This document shows positions 39,601 through 48,062 of a stretch of 64,000 nt of DNA, piece by piece. The stretch lies in NCBI GenBank assembly GCA_032622095.1, contig CP136061.1, positions 195,470,935 to 195,534,934 of the forward strand. Direction: 5' to 3'. Numbering within the stretch: the first letter of the stretch is position 1; each line of letters opens with the position of its first letter. This DNA comes from Siphonodentalium dalli (lineage: Eukaryota > Mollusca > Scaphopoda > Gadilida > Siphonodentaliidae). The notes beneath the pieces were generated by a model, which was not told where the DNA came from, made no database searches, and saw only the letters and a program-made list of their open reading frames with translations. Made by a program: the position numbers and the translations under genes.

Positions 39601-42380
39601 CATACATGATTTATTTGAATGCCTATTGGCTCAACAAAATTACCATGACCTTGAAAGCCAGTTCATTCTCTTTAATATGGGAGGCTTCCCATGGGAGCAT
39701 ATATAAGAGAATGCACAAGCACAGGGTCTTCATTGCTCTCACCAGCACAACTCTGGTCATGAAATGGTTAATATTAATAGTAAAAATAAACTTTATCTGT
39801 CAAACAGGTAATTTGTATCTGAGATAAACATGGGATAAAATTCCATTCATAAAGCCACTATCAGCTACCAGAATGTCTGGGAGACCTGTTGACATGGAGA
39901 TAATTAATGATGGCACAAACATTTTGCCCAGCAATACCAATGTATTGTGTTACTCCTACAGCTGTGATCAAAACAAGGATTTACATCCACACCTAAATAT
40001 ATAAACCCATTTGGTCTTTAATATGTATCTGGAGAAGAAAACAATTGATGGACGGATAGAGACATAATGACAGATGGATGGATGGGAAAACAGTGACATA
40101 GAGACTGACAAATTCAATCCAATATACCCCCCAGTTTTCTTTGCAAAATCAGGGTATAATGAGTTCAACTGGATACTGGTGGTTAAGAACATAATATTCG
40201 AAAAACCAAGTCTGAACATAGTGTCTGACATTTGCAATATGAGGTCCCCAAAGGGTGAATTTAATGACACAATCCTGCAATGCGGGCTAGCATCACAAAA
40301 TTCACCCTCTGGGGACCTCATTCTGTGTAGGCCTCAACTGCTATGGGAGACATAGCATTAGATTGAAGTTCTCCAGTTAAAGTTGGTGATGTGCACCCAT
40401 TGGGCACCTCAATTATGCATTTTATATTCACAAATTAGGGGATATAGAAACTAAACAGAAGGGAAAAAGTAAGTAAAAATGTCAATTTAAGTGCCTATAT
40501 ACTTCCCAGAAGATGAGGCCTAAGCAGAATGAGGACCCTGGCTAGTGTATTTGGTGATGCTAGACTGCTGTGCAGGGTAGCATAACTAAATTCACCCTCT
40601 GGGAACCTCATTCTGCAAATGCCAGACACACTAAATTCAGGTTAGAGAACAATAATTTGTTTTTATTTTATTTTAATAACACACATTGGCATGAGTGCTA
40701 GCTAAGCATTAGTTCACACCTGTCAGCCTGATAAACATCTCAATTGATGACTGTGTGTGTATTTATATTAACTCTCTCTCTGTCTGTAGCTAATACAATT
40801 GACTTCATCTGCTGGTGGGAGAGATCCTGTGAGTTAGGAGATGAGATAGGGTGGAATGCTGTTGGTTGGGGGCCGGGTGGGGTTCTGGGTCATGTGGGGG
40901 GAGGGTGATAAATTTTTTTTGTATGTTAAATTGATCAAGGAGTTCCTGAATTTTTTATTATTTTTTTGGGGAATTATGGCCCTGGCTCCACCCCTATTTG
41001 ACCCAGTGACCCCATTTGAACAAATCTGAACCCCAGTCAATCAATGACCCCCCATACCAAATATAAACTAAATCGGCATAATGGTTCTAGACAAGAAGTC
41101 ATTATAAGAATTACCAAGGAGGAATATAGTTATGGCCCTGGTTTCGCAACTATTTGACACAGTGACCTCATTTGAACAAATCTGAATGACAGTCACCTAG
41201 GGAACATCCACACCAAATATGATCAAAATGCAAAAATGTAATTTTTTTGTTTTTAGAGTTATGTCCCTGGCTCTGCCCCTATTTGACCCAGAGACCCAAT
41301 TTGAACAAATCTGATTCCCAGTCACCCAAGGTCCCTCAGTACCAAATATAAGCTAAATCGGCCCAATTTTGTTTAGAAGAAGTCATTGTAAGAATTAGGC
41401 CCTGGTTTCTCAACTAATTGACCGGGTGAGCTCATTTGAACAAATCTGAACACCAGTCACCCAAGGACCCTCCATACCAAATATTAGCTAAATCGCCACA
41501 ATGGTTATGGACAAGAAGTTGTTGTAAGAATTACTATGGAGGAATAGAGTTATGGCCCTGGTTTCGCAACTATTTGACCCAGTGACCTCATTTGAACAAA
41601 TCTGAATGAGAGTCAGCTAGGGAACATCCACACCAAATATGAACCAATTCGGTATGATGGTTTCAGAGGAGAAGATGTTTTTAAAAAAAGTTGACGGACG
41701 GACGGACAGACGGACGCACGACGGACGAGGAGTGATGACTATAGCTCCACCTGGCAAAGAATCCATAACACACATTCTATCAACCCCATTGGTGTATTCC
41801 GGATTGAAAAAGCATATTCTTGATCAGGTGAGCTATAAAAACTGGGTACCGGTACCCAACTGAACGAAAGGGGGTGACATGTAGTGACCATATCAACCTT
41901 AATAGGGGCTTTTATATGCCAAAACTGAACAGTATTTACCTCAGTCACTTTTAAATCAAGTTCTTATTGTGAGATTTGCTTAACCTGGGTAACTTTATCA
42001 CCGGTCAGACTGAGAGTGACCTATTCAGCGCCACTAATGGTATATTGACTATTGTCAATTAAGTAATTTAGTAAACAATGGTGGTCTAGTTTCTACTCAG
42101 ACTCTAGACACAGCATATGATATGGTCCTGTATCTCTATTATTTTCAGACCACCACCCACCACACACACACCATGCAGCCTAAATAAAATCAGAGGGTAC
42201 AAAGTGACTCAGGAGGTTATGAGTTGACTCATATTCATAATCGGGTACGAGTTTACTTTTTATGAGGGTACGAGCTGGTCAGGGTACGAAATGAGTTGCT
42301 CCCTAGCCTCCAGGCCTCTTGAAGTTGACTGCATACTTAGTGTGCACTCGTGTCAATTTGACTTACCAAGTTACACCCAT
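21410..42380 (-). CDS. MED20: Mediator of RNA polymerase II transcription subunit 20, complete, four coding exons
   Basis: MED20 (TRFP) is a subunit of the Mediator head module in the nucleus, where it works with MED18 at the interface with RNA polymerase II. Coding exons in transcript order are 42380-42367, 27415-27273, 23536-23283 and 21625-21410. They sum to 627 nt, or 208 aa plus stop, close to the ~212 aa of vertebrate MED20. The N-terminus reads MGVTCVFNCPVPEGKSG. Conserved blocks follow: KQIEVLGAVKAGNFSVEC, LHLLHNSEQPATCFAVLD, a SKIE-type segment as AKIESKGQRYEFGDF, VLKVGSVSI, VEIEYCPCVILNDCWN and TIQQYLDHFNNFRK. All intron phases match. Intron 1 is 14,951 bp and holds two Helitron-like elements, a 4.5 kb TIR element and many MITEs. 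Divergent to SNRPF, convergent to UROC1. Confidence 0.95.
21679..21866. repeat. Double-hairpin element
   Basis: Outer arms: ..CTGTGCCAGTGCATT...AATGCATTGGCACAGGG. Inner hairpins TTATCTTATATATGCGAG/CTCGCATATAAGATAA-like and TTCTCTTATATATG/ATATATAAGAGAA. Solo arms of the same family appear near 14450 and 39700. Confidence 0.6.
21929..22035. mobile_element. Truncated mariner-like MITE (family B)
   Basis: Only the right half remains: GAGAGCTTTCC through ACATACTG followed by TA. Confidence 0.7.
22615..23037. repeat. Two ~190-bp tandem repeats with GGAC tail and poly-C
   Basis: 'GGTTCCCATGGTACTAAATA' occurs twice, with TGTAGGAATAAAAGCTCGG and GTATACCCC blocks in the same order, then CGGACGGACAG and a C15 run. 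Located in MED20 intron 3. Confidence 0.7.
23283..23536 (-). CDS. MED20: MED20 exon 3
   Basis: Acceptor TATTTCAG, donor GTACAT. 254 nt, beginning with two bases that complete Ala and ending in phase 0 at GILVE. Contains HNSEQPATCFAVLDTGTC and KGQRYEFGDFVLKVGSVS. Confidence 0.95.
23750..24159. mobile_element. TTAA-type MITE copy (family A)
   Basis: 410 bp, TTAAAGCTACTCGATCCGAT at left and TCGGATTGAGTACCTTTAA at right. Both ends are of the 'ACTCRATCCGAT' type, so this copy is a symmetric version. Confidence 0.78.
24160..25239. other. MED20 intron 2, no recognised feature
   Basis: AT-rich unique-looking sequence without element ends or exon candidates. Confidence 0.5.
25240..25790. repeat. Three ~150-bp tandem repeats ending in (GGAC)n
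   Basis: 'GGGCCATAACTCC' and 'CAAACCCATATTCGAA' blocks recur near 25270, 25415 and 25560, ending ACAGACAGACAGACGGACGG. Same architecture as 6215 and 38990. Confidence 0.75.
25930..26155 (+). repeat. Dispersed repeat (family D)
   Basis: Contains ATGGTCTATTATCCATTTGG, GAAGGATTCATATTC, AACTTATTATTTGAACATTT and AGTATTTAGTATA in the same order as copies at 31150, 60885 and 61965. Confidence 0.65.
26560..27210. repeat. Degenerate tandem repeats in MED20 intron 2
   Basis: GATTGAACACTCAA motifs repeat near 26875, 27010 and 27030. A 'GAGATATCTGC..GGACGG' tail occurs near 26790 and 27110. A 197-codon minus-strand open frame overlaps it but shows no domain. Confidence 0.5.
27273..27415 (-). CDS. MED20: MED20 exon 2
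   Basis: Acceptor TTTTTCAG, donor GTGGGT. Encodes VFNCPVPEGKSG through VKAGNFSVECEMFQSNIQI. A second GT two bases on was rejected because only this donor gives the right phase into exon 3. Confidence 0.94.
27416..28940. other. MED20 intron 1 (proximal part), no recognised feature
   Basis: AT-rich, no clear repeats or exon candidates. Confidence 0.45.
28944..29020. repeat. Short palindromic TTGGCCAA-rich repeat
   Basis: GGCCAAATTGGCCAATGGGC on the left is mirrored by GCCCATTTTTGGCCAATTG on the right around an A-rich centre. Confidence 0.55.
29121..30560. mobile_element. Family A MITE interrupted by a TIR element
   Basis: CTTAAAGATGCATAATCC at 29121 continues, after the insert, as CTAAATTACTATTTCGTTGG at 30414, then CCCACCCATCAAAACTCAA. 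This is the usual family A order. The right end is not recognisable. Confidence 0.72.
29151..30405. mobile_element. TIR element with inverted terminal 16-bp arrays, 8-bp TSD
   Basis: 1,255 bp, flanked by perfect AAATGCCC duplications (29143-29150, 30406-30413). Ends start GGTGTCAGACCGGTTTTCCG and, inverted, GGTTACGTAGCGTTTTTCCG. Each end runs into a ~250-290 bp array of two interchangeable 16-mers, CGATTCTCCGAAGGCC and CATAACTCCGAAGACC, in opposite orientation at the two sides. The ~700-bp core has a second inverted pair (AGTGTACAGTCCAGTGGCG). An 8-bp TSD fits hAT, but the ends are not classic. Confidence 0.82.
31150..31390 (-). repeat. Dispersed repeat (family D), inverted copy
   Basis: AGGAAATGTTCAGATA..., GAACATCCCTCCAATAAA and ACTCATTGATGAGTAGT correspond in inverse order to the copies near 62100. 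Confidence 0.6.
31391..32949. other. MED20 intron 1, no recognised feature
   Basis: AT-rich, short open frames only, no element ends seen. Confidence 0.45.
32950..33451 (+). mobile_element. Helitron-like non-autonomous element 1
   Basis: Starts TCTCATATATATTTTGAAG after an A. Ends with hairpin AGCCCG...CGGGCT (33422-33441), six bases, then CTAG (33448-33451). TC start, 3' hairpin, CTRR end and absence of TIRs match Helitrons. The interior has a CTGT microsatellite and two to three GC-rich ~122-bp repeats (GGGTGGAGCT..TCGACTTG), each with GCGCATGCGCAGAC. Open frames through this block are by-products of the repeats. Confidence 0.72.
33452..34526 (+). mobile_element. Helitron-like non-autonomous element 2, abutting element 1
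   Basis: Starts TCTCCTATATATTTTGAAGC immediately after the CTAG of element 1. Ends with hairpin GCCACCAGTGGC (34500-34511), 11 bases, CTAG (34523-34526), then T. The first ~390 bp copy element 1. The rest is unique, with a direct ~75-bp duplication (CCATATTTGGTTTTGTTAAC at ~33915 and ~33995). A decayed 3'-end copy, CCAGTGGCGGACTAATCTGC, lies at ~34409. Confidence 0.72.
34599..35046. mobile_element. TTAA-type MITE copy (family A)
   Basis: TTAAAGGTACTCAATCCGAT at left; right side ends GCGAGCGTTTAA. Complementary internal blocks as in the 20337 copy, in opposite orientation. Confidence 0.72.
35330..35620. repeat. Degenerate ~36-bp tandem array (CTTAAGCACAATAAGG)
   Basis: About eight units carrying TTAAGCRCAATAAGR with AATTGCGC variants. 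The last part turns into an inverted copy (GCGCAATTAGAGATTCC). Confidence 0.75.
36030..36140. repeat. Imperfect palindrome
   Basis: GGCTTTTGACTGAA near 36037 is mirrored by TTCAGTCAAAAGCC near 36116, with ATTATCAT/ATGATAAT inside. Confidence 0.6.
36141..37509. other. MED20 intron 1, mostly unannotated
   Basis: A ~45-bp block (CCAATATCTTAGCTGGTTTT at ~36864) is an inverted copy of ~30630-30680. A family A fragment (GGAACCATCGAATCGGATTG) lies near 37310. Otherwise nothing recognised. Confidence 0.45.
38990..39510. repeat. Tandem ~120-150 bp repeats (first block)
   Basis: Recurring TTATGGCCCTG, 'GTGACCCCATTTGAA', GAATCCCAG and CATACCAAATAT blocks at about 39080, 39240 and 39400. Confidence 0.7.
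40207..40632. mobile_element. Foldback element (family C), uninterrupted copy
   Basis: Begins ..AGTGTCTGACATTTGCAAT and ends ATTCTGCAAATGCCAGACAC, with palindromes on GGTCCCCAAAGGGTGAATTT at each side. Opposite orientation to 10881-12303 and the same size once that copy's insert is removed. Confidence 0.72.
40960..41730. repeat. Tandem ~120-150 bp repeats (second block) with GGAC tail
   Basis: At least five units sharing TTTGAACAAATCTGAA, 'CCAAATAT' and TTATGGCCCTGG, closing with TTGACGGACGGACGGACAGA. Same family as the block at 38990. Confidence 0.78.
42367..42380 (-). CDS. MED20: MED20 first coding exon (14 nt, MGVT + split Cys)
   Basis: The minus strand reads ATGGGTGTAACTTG followed by a perfect donor GTAAGT. 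Joined to exon 2 (T|GTGTTC) it gives MGVTCVFN, matching the family start MGVTCV. The required phase (2 nt carried over) is met exactly. Distance is the only concern: 15 kb from exon 2. Confidence 0.85.
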
Positions 42381-42830
42381 AATATAGCAACAGAGAGCTG
42401 TTTATAAAGTACAAACGTCACGTTTACTGATCCACAATCTCAGCTCAGACAATCTTGGACGGACACAAAAGTTGGAGTCAAATGTAAATTATTCATTTAT
42501 AAACCGGAATGGCATAATAAAATAAAAACTTGAGAAAAAATAATGGGCAGACTTTTAATTGTAAAAAATTATTTCATAAGATATCGTCATTTTATTATTT
42601 AGTAGAATTAATAAAACATCAAGCGACACTAAAATAATTAATTCACCAGAAAAATCAAATAAAAGTCTCCTTCCGCCAACGATTCAAGTCGTCCGTATTT
42701 TTTATGACACCCCCGGATAAAGGGTTTGCGCATGCTCAAAAGCCGGCGTTTTTCGAACAACACGCGCACATTGTGAAAGAAATTTCTTTTGGAAGCACGT
42801 TTTAAAACGCATACACCAAACAGGAAAAAC
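42381..42830. promoter_or_regulatory. Divergent promoter region between MED20 and SNRPF
   Basis: A 450-bp interval between the MED20 start codon (minus) and the probable SNRPF start codon (plus). It contains an NRF1-like motif TGCGCATGCTCA at 42727-42738 (one mismatch to YGCGCAYGCGCR), a GCGCGCAC patch near 42763, and an ACGTCACG half-CRE near 42416. No obvious TATA box suits either gene. It is the only GC-enriched, repeat-poor part of this neighbourhood. The shared-promoter idea is inference. Confidence 0.55.
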
Positions 42831-42842
42831 ATGGCAACAGCA
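42831..42842 (+). CDS. SNRPF: Probable SNRPF first coding exon (MATA)
   Basis: ATG GCA ACA GCA followed by donor GTGAGTAT, phase 0 into exon 2 (ACA TTA CCA). It lies 450 bp from MED20 exon 1 in the opposite orientation and just downstream of an NRF1-like motif. No other host exon is recognisable between here and 58294. The alternative is ATG|GTAAGTAT at 57404-57406, inside a foldback repeat. Confidence 0.62.
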
Positions 42843-45800
42843 GTGAGTATATTTAATTGAAACAGCCCCAACATAACATAAGTGAGTCATATGTTAACTA
42901 TTCTAGTGACTGAAAACGATGGAAGGAGAACATCAAAGAGACTATGGACTTACATCATTCATCAAGAGTAAAACTAAAACTTAACAGGAATGATAGTCAG
43001 GTCGGGCACACATCCAAAATGGTCTACGTAGCTCGTTTTGTCTACTGTAGCCCGATTGAGCTACGTTTTTAATGTGATTTACACGCCTCCTGCGATTATG
43101 GCCATACCACGAAAAAAGCGCATTTCGAATATTCGTTCATTAGTTGTGTACCACTATCACGTCTACAATTTAGTACAAACTTACAAAGAAGCAAAAAACT
43201 CAACGACTCACCACGGCTTTAATACCTTTTGAGCGATTCAAAATCAATTTGTTTTGGTCAATTTACCATGAAAAACGGTAAGAAATGATCATCAAAATCT
43301 CTTGATCGAAATGTAAATCTTCATCAAATCTGAGGTAGTTCTGGTCGCAATTGTGTTCGCAAACATCCGTGTGCAGGCGATAATCTGATTGGTTGCATTT
43401 AGCCGGGGATTAATGGTACGTTCTTAATAGGATTTCAGTGTAACATCTATCTGTTGGAATGTACGGAACGACAAATGGACAACCATATTTGTATAACTGT
43501 AATGTTATAACGCGAGGTGCTTCCAAATTTCAAAGTAGAGTTGTGAATCGTGTTTCCGTAACTTTGTCTTCTCTGAATGGCGGTCGCCAAACATTTAACA
43601 AATAGTCGTCTACGAGTGAAGCTGTTCGCTTTATCCAATCAGGTAATTAAGCCACATAAACTGGCCTTTCTTGTCCTTCAAAAATAAATCTCCTGCAAAA
43701 ACAAATGGATCTTTCCCTACTTTTTATGGCAAAGTCGGGAAAGTCACTACCAAACGCTAACAGGTCTTAATTAATAGTTCAGGAGTGTCACCACTGAAGA
43801 GAAGAGGAATTATATACAGCGATGCCAACACAAAGGCAGAGATACTCAATCAGCAATTTTCATCAGTATTCACCACAGAAGACACCGCAAATATACCCGT
43901 TGAGCCCATCCCGGTGAATAAAGTGGACGAAATAGTAGTCAGGCTAAAAAAAAAAGATTGTATGTTTCCGATAACGGAGAAAAAAAATTAGGGTAGGTAC
44001 ATGTACATGTAGGTAGTGCTGGGCGGTATTTAAGCATAAAAATACCGCGGTAATCCTAAAATAATACCGCGGTATACGGTATTACCGATTATTTAAACTA
44101 ATTCCTTAAAACCCCCGTTTAGTAGCATTCGTTTGGTGCACAGATCGACTGTTTATGGAGGAAAATCTAATCGCTACAGATTACATAAAATAAGGAAATG
44201 TACGCTCCGTTTTATTAAATTATGGATTGCAATCAATGAATGTATCATTATCTGCAAGCATGGATTCATGAGCTGATCTTAAATACACGTAATAATTGCG
44301 ATTTATGCAACTTAATGCAAGCATCATTCAGCGAAGCCGGATACACCCAAGAGCTTTGAAACAATCCCCCACTGACAGTGCGGACTTGCAGAGCACGTGC
44401 TGTGATGTTGATATTGGAATGTTCCGCCGGGTGTGAATAACTTAAGAATAAGTACAATGCTTTTATTAAATGCCGGGAAATAAAGTTTATTACTTCCAAA
44501 GTATTTAACTTCTAGAACTATTATTGACTTCCCGTTGAATTATTATAATCATACTTTTAAATCCCGGTTTATGAATGTGATCATTTATTCCCACTCGATA
44601 ACACCCTTGAAATAATGAGCTGCCCCATAAATTCGGTCGATAAAAAATAGCGCAGAATGATGCAATCATACCTTGCAATATAATGTTGGGCTGGGTTTTG
44701 TCCCAGGTAGCGAAGGAATACATTTTGTTTGGAAATGACATGGGGAAAGAAGTGACATGAGTGAAGATTGAACAGTTTTTTCCAACTAAAAGATAATGCA
44801 ACATGGGATGAATACACATAAAGGGCGTTGCATAAACTTGCACACGCCAATCATTGAAACGGACTAGTCATTTTAAAATTGTCGATGAGCACGTGCATGG
44901 GGTACATGTACACAACGTAAATCTTGAAATATATTCGCGCCAATTTCGCGGATGACTTGGTAAACAGAATCCGCAACACTAGTAGCTACCTCAGCCCAAT
45001 TTACAGCAACGCTGTCTCCTGACACAAACTCGCTACCTCTTAATTATGATTTCGATGAAATACTGTGTATAGAAACGAAGTAATTTCTTTGTATCCCGAC
45101 AAAGGAAAACCACAATATACTCCGTAATGTGCCTGTATGACATGTAACCGCGATAATACCGTCTTCAAGGTTTACCGATTATGGAAAAGAATAACGGTAA
45201 CGGTATTGAAAATCTTACCGATTATAATCGGTATACCGAAATACCGCCCAGCACTACATGTAGGTAGGGAAATTTTTATTTTTTTATTTTATTTTGATAT
45301 TTTCTATCCAGCTTCAGAAATATTGAACTACCTCGACCGAAATGACATAAAATGCCAACTCGGGTTGAGGGGAAAGTATTACTTGATCAACACGGTGGAA
45401 ATATACATTAAGATTGATAAAAGATCAAACTTACTTCATGCTTATAAAGTATGTTTTTTATTATTCACATTCCATATTTTCATAAATTTGGCTATAAACT
45501 TGGTACGAAATTCATGTCGCTAACTTTTTATAAGAATTTTACACATACTACCGCCATTATACCGTACTTGTACAGGCCTGGCAATATGGCGCCCGCGCAA
45601 TTTCAATTTGGCGTGGGCGATATATCGCTTGCGCAACATTCACTACCCAACATACTTTTGCAGTCGTAATTTTGATGAGTTATCCGTTTGAAAACATTTA
45701 AGGCAACGCGACATCGCATCTTTGAAGCAGGAGACACATGCTATGTTAACAGTCGGCTGCCACCAGTATATCTAATTAGGTCAAACCATGCTACCGTCAC

Positions 45801-48025
45801 CAGTGACAGACTGACGATTACATGACCTAACTGTGAACGTGCAGTGCTACCCACAAATCATACCTTACCTACAAGGTAGTTTGATGAGCGCTGTTGACAG
45901 CGATGGGTGGGGCTATGAAGGAATCCGCCAATCGCGCAACAGTGCTCGCTGACATGTAAACAAATGAGGTGAATGAAGTGACGAAAACAAAGAATAAATA
46001 TCGCGATATCGTGCTATTAATTACATGAAATGAGTGATTTATACATAGCACGGATGGGTTATGAGATGATACAAACATAGAAGTGATTTAATTTATGATA
46101 TGTACGGAATAATGTATGTTTTGACGCGATAGAAGTGGACGAAATTTCACAAATGTACGGAAGCCGCGAATGTACCGATGGTTTATATAGATAAAAGTAT
46201 GGAACAAATAAATGCATGATATAATGATTGATTCTGGTTAGGTAACTTGGTCACTCAGGTATAAAGGAACAAACACAAACATATCATGTACATGTATGTA
46301 CAATATATGCATGGCATAATGATTGATTCTGGTTAACTTATACAATAATATCTTACCATGATGTCACCTCATACATGTATTATACAGTATAACAGCATGT
46401 AATATATGATATAAATATATTATAATGATTGATTGATTCTGGTTAACCATTAGGTCACTTGGATCAGGCATAAAGGAACAAACACAACAATACCATATAT
46501 GGAAGACATGGTATAACATTCATAAAAGTACTTTATTAAACATTAATAAGTTATACAACATTCATTGATAATTTCACAATTAATATATGATTATAAATTA
46601 ATTAAATTTAAATATTATCACTTAGGCCAAAAAAAATAAAATATTTGTTTCCTATTACGGTGCCAAAAAATTCCAGGTAGGTAGGTAGGGATTTTTTTTT
46701 TGTTGGTAATATTATTTTATTTTTTCCCCGAACAGTTAACCTCTTCGCTGCTAAATAACGTTATGACGTCGTGTGCTGGGCTGTTGACGTTATTGCCATT
46801 TTCCAATGGGAAAATATAACGGGAATATCAAAAGAACCATAAAACTGACTCAGTTAAAAGGCTACCATCTTTCACAATCGTGGAACACCATACACTGTTT
46901 GAAACTTCGAGATACAGTTATTCCGATGCACCAATCTCTGAGTTCCAGTTATGTATAATGGCCTGCTGCTAGTGTGTTGAAGTAGGTCCGTAGTACCTAC
47001 GGACCATATAGCACACGGCGTGCACTTTTAAGTCCGTAGTATTTACGGACGTCATAGCAGCGAAGAGGTTAAGAAGTACATTAATGCTTACTCTTTATAC
47101 TTGTGTTAAGGCTGTCCATGTATATTGCAAGTAAACAGTTAATGTAGCACAATAATATGATAAGTATTGTCAATATGAACAAACAAATGCCACCCAGGCA
47201 CTCAATTATGCAGCTCTCTTGTAATTATTCTCTCAGTTTAGATTGTGGTGGCACATCTTTCTCAGAGCACAATATTGACATATCAACAGGCCCAAGACAT
47301 ACACTATTACTTTATAATAACATAACTTGTATGATATTAATTCAAACCTCACTTAAATATTTGGTCATACACCTCAGGACCCAAGACACATATCTCACAT
47401 GCACCTCAGACACATTGCACAGGGTGTAAATGTTCCTCAGACATCCCTCAACTGCACTGAAATATAAAGTCCCACACCACACTGAAAATGGTACCACAGG
47501 CCACACCTTGACTGAGGTACCACACCTCAGCATTCAAATTGGCATATGCATGCTTGTAAGTTTTATATACCCAAACAAACCAGTAGATAATTTCATGTGC
47601 TTTTTAGTGCCCATCCCAGAAGGGTGTTTGATATGGTAGACATGCAGTCATCTTTATACTGTCTGTATACATACTAGTAACTATGCCTGAACACTATGAA
47701 TCATTGATTGACTGGGGAGAGGAACTTTAAATTCTGATATAGAAAGTCTTCTACATGTATATTGCTCTCTAGCAGATAAGACTTCTTCCCATAAGACATG
47801 GGAGTTGAACAAACAAGATTACCACAGGCAGGTTTTAAAGACTGCAGATTTATTGGTGAGATTGGGATTCATCTGCAACCACAAATGGACATGTATTTTA
47901 ATAGAAGTAAATTGTTTTTGAAAATTCCATCTAAAATTATTGCTGCTTAATGTAAACATAGTATATAGTATATATTTAACGATTTTGATGTGTTTACATG
48001 CCAATGACATGCATTAAAAAAAAAA

Positions 48026-48062
<37 letters not shown>

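Larger units (their letters stand above)
37510..42035. mobile_element. Large (~4.5 kb) TIR-bounded composite element
   Basis: Left end AGTGCTGAATAGGTCACTCT, right end the inverse AGAGTGACCTATTCAGCGCC. Both are followed inward by ACCGG and AAAGTTACCCAGGTT-type sequence. The inside holds GGGTACCCA repeats, poly-C/TGCAC repeats, GGAC-tailed tandem repeats and a family C element. No transposase seen. Ends 330 bp from the MED20 start codon. Confidence 0.62.

Noticed and set aside
43785-43991. 68-codon frame as a host exon
   Set aside because: The sequence is a LINE endonuclease-RT linker, and the frame ends in an inserted element.
44266-44850. Minus-strand frames inside the hAT element as transposase
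   Set aside because: No BED zinc finger or hAT dimerisation motif seen; the element is too short for a complete transposase.
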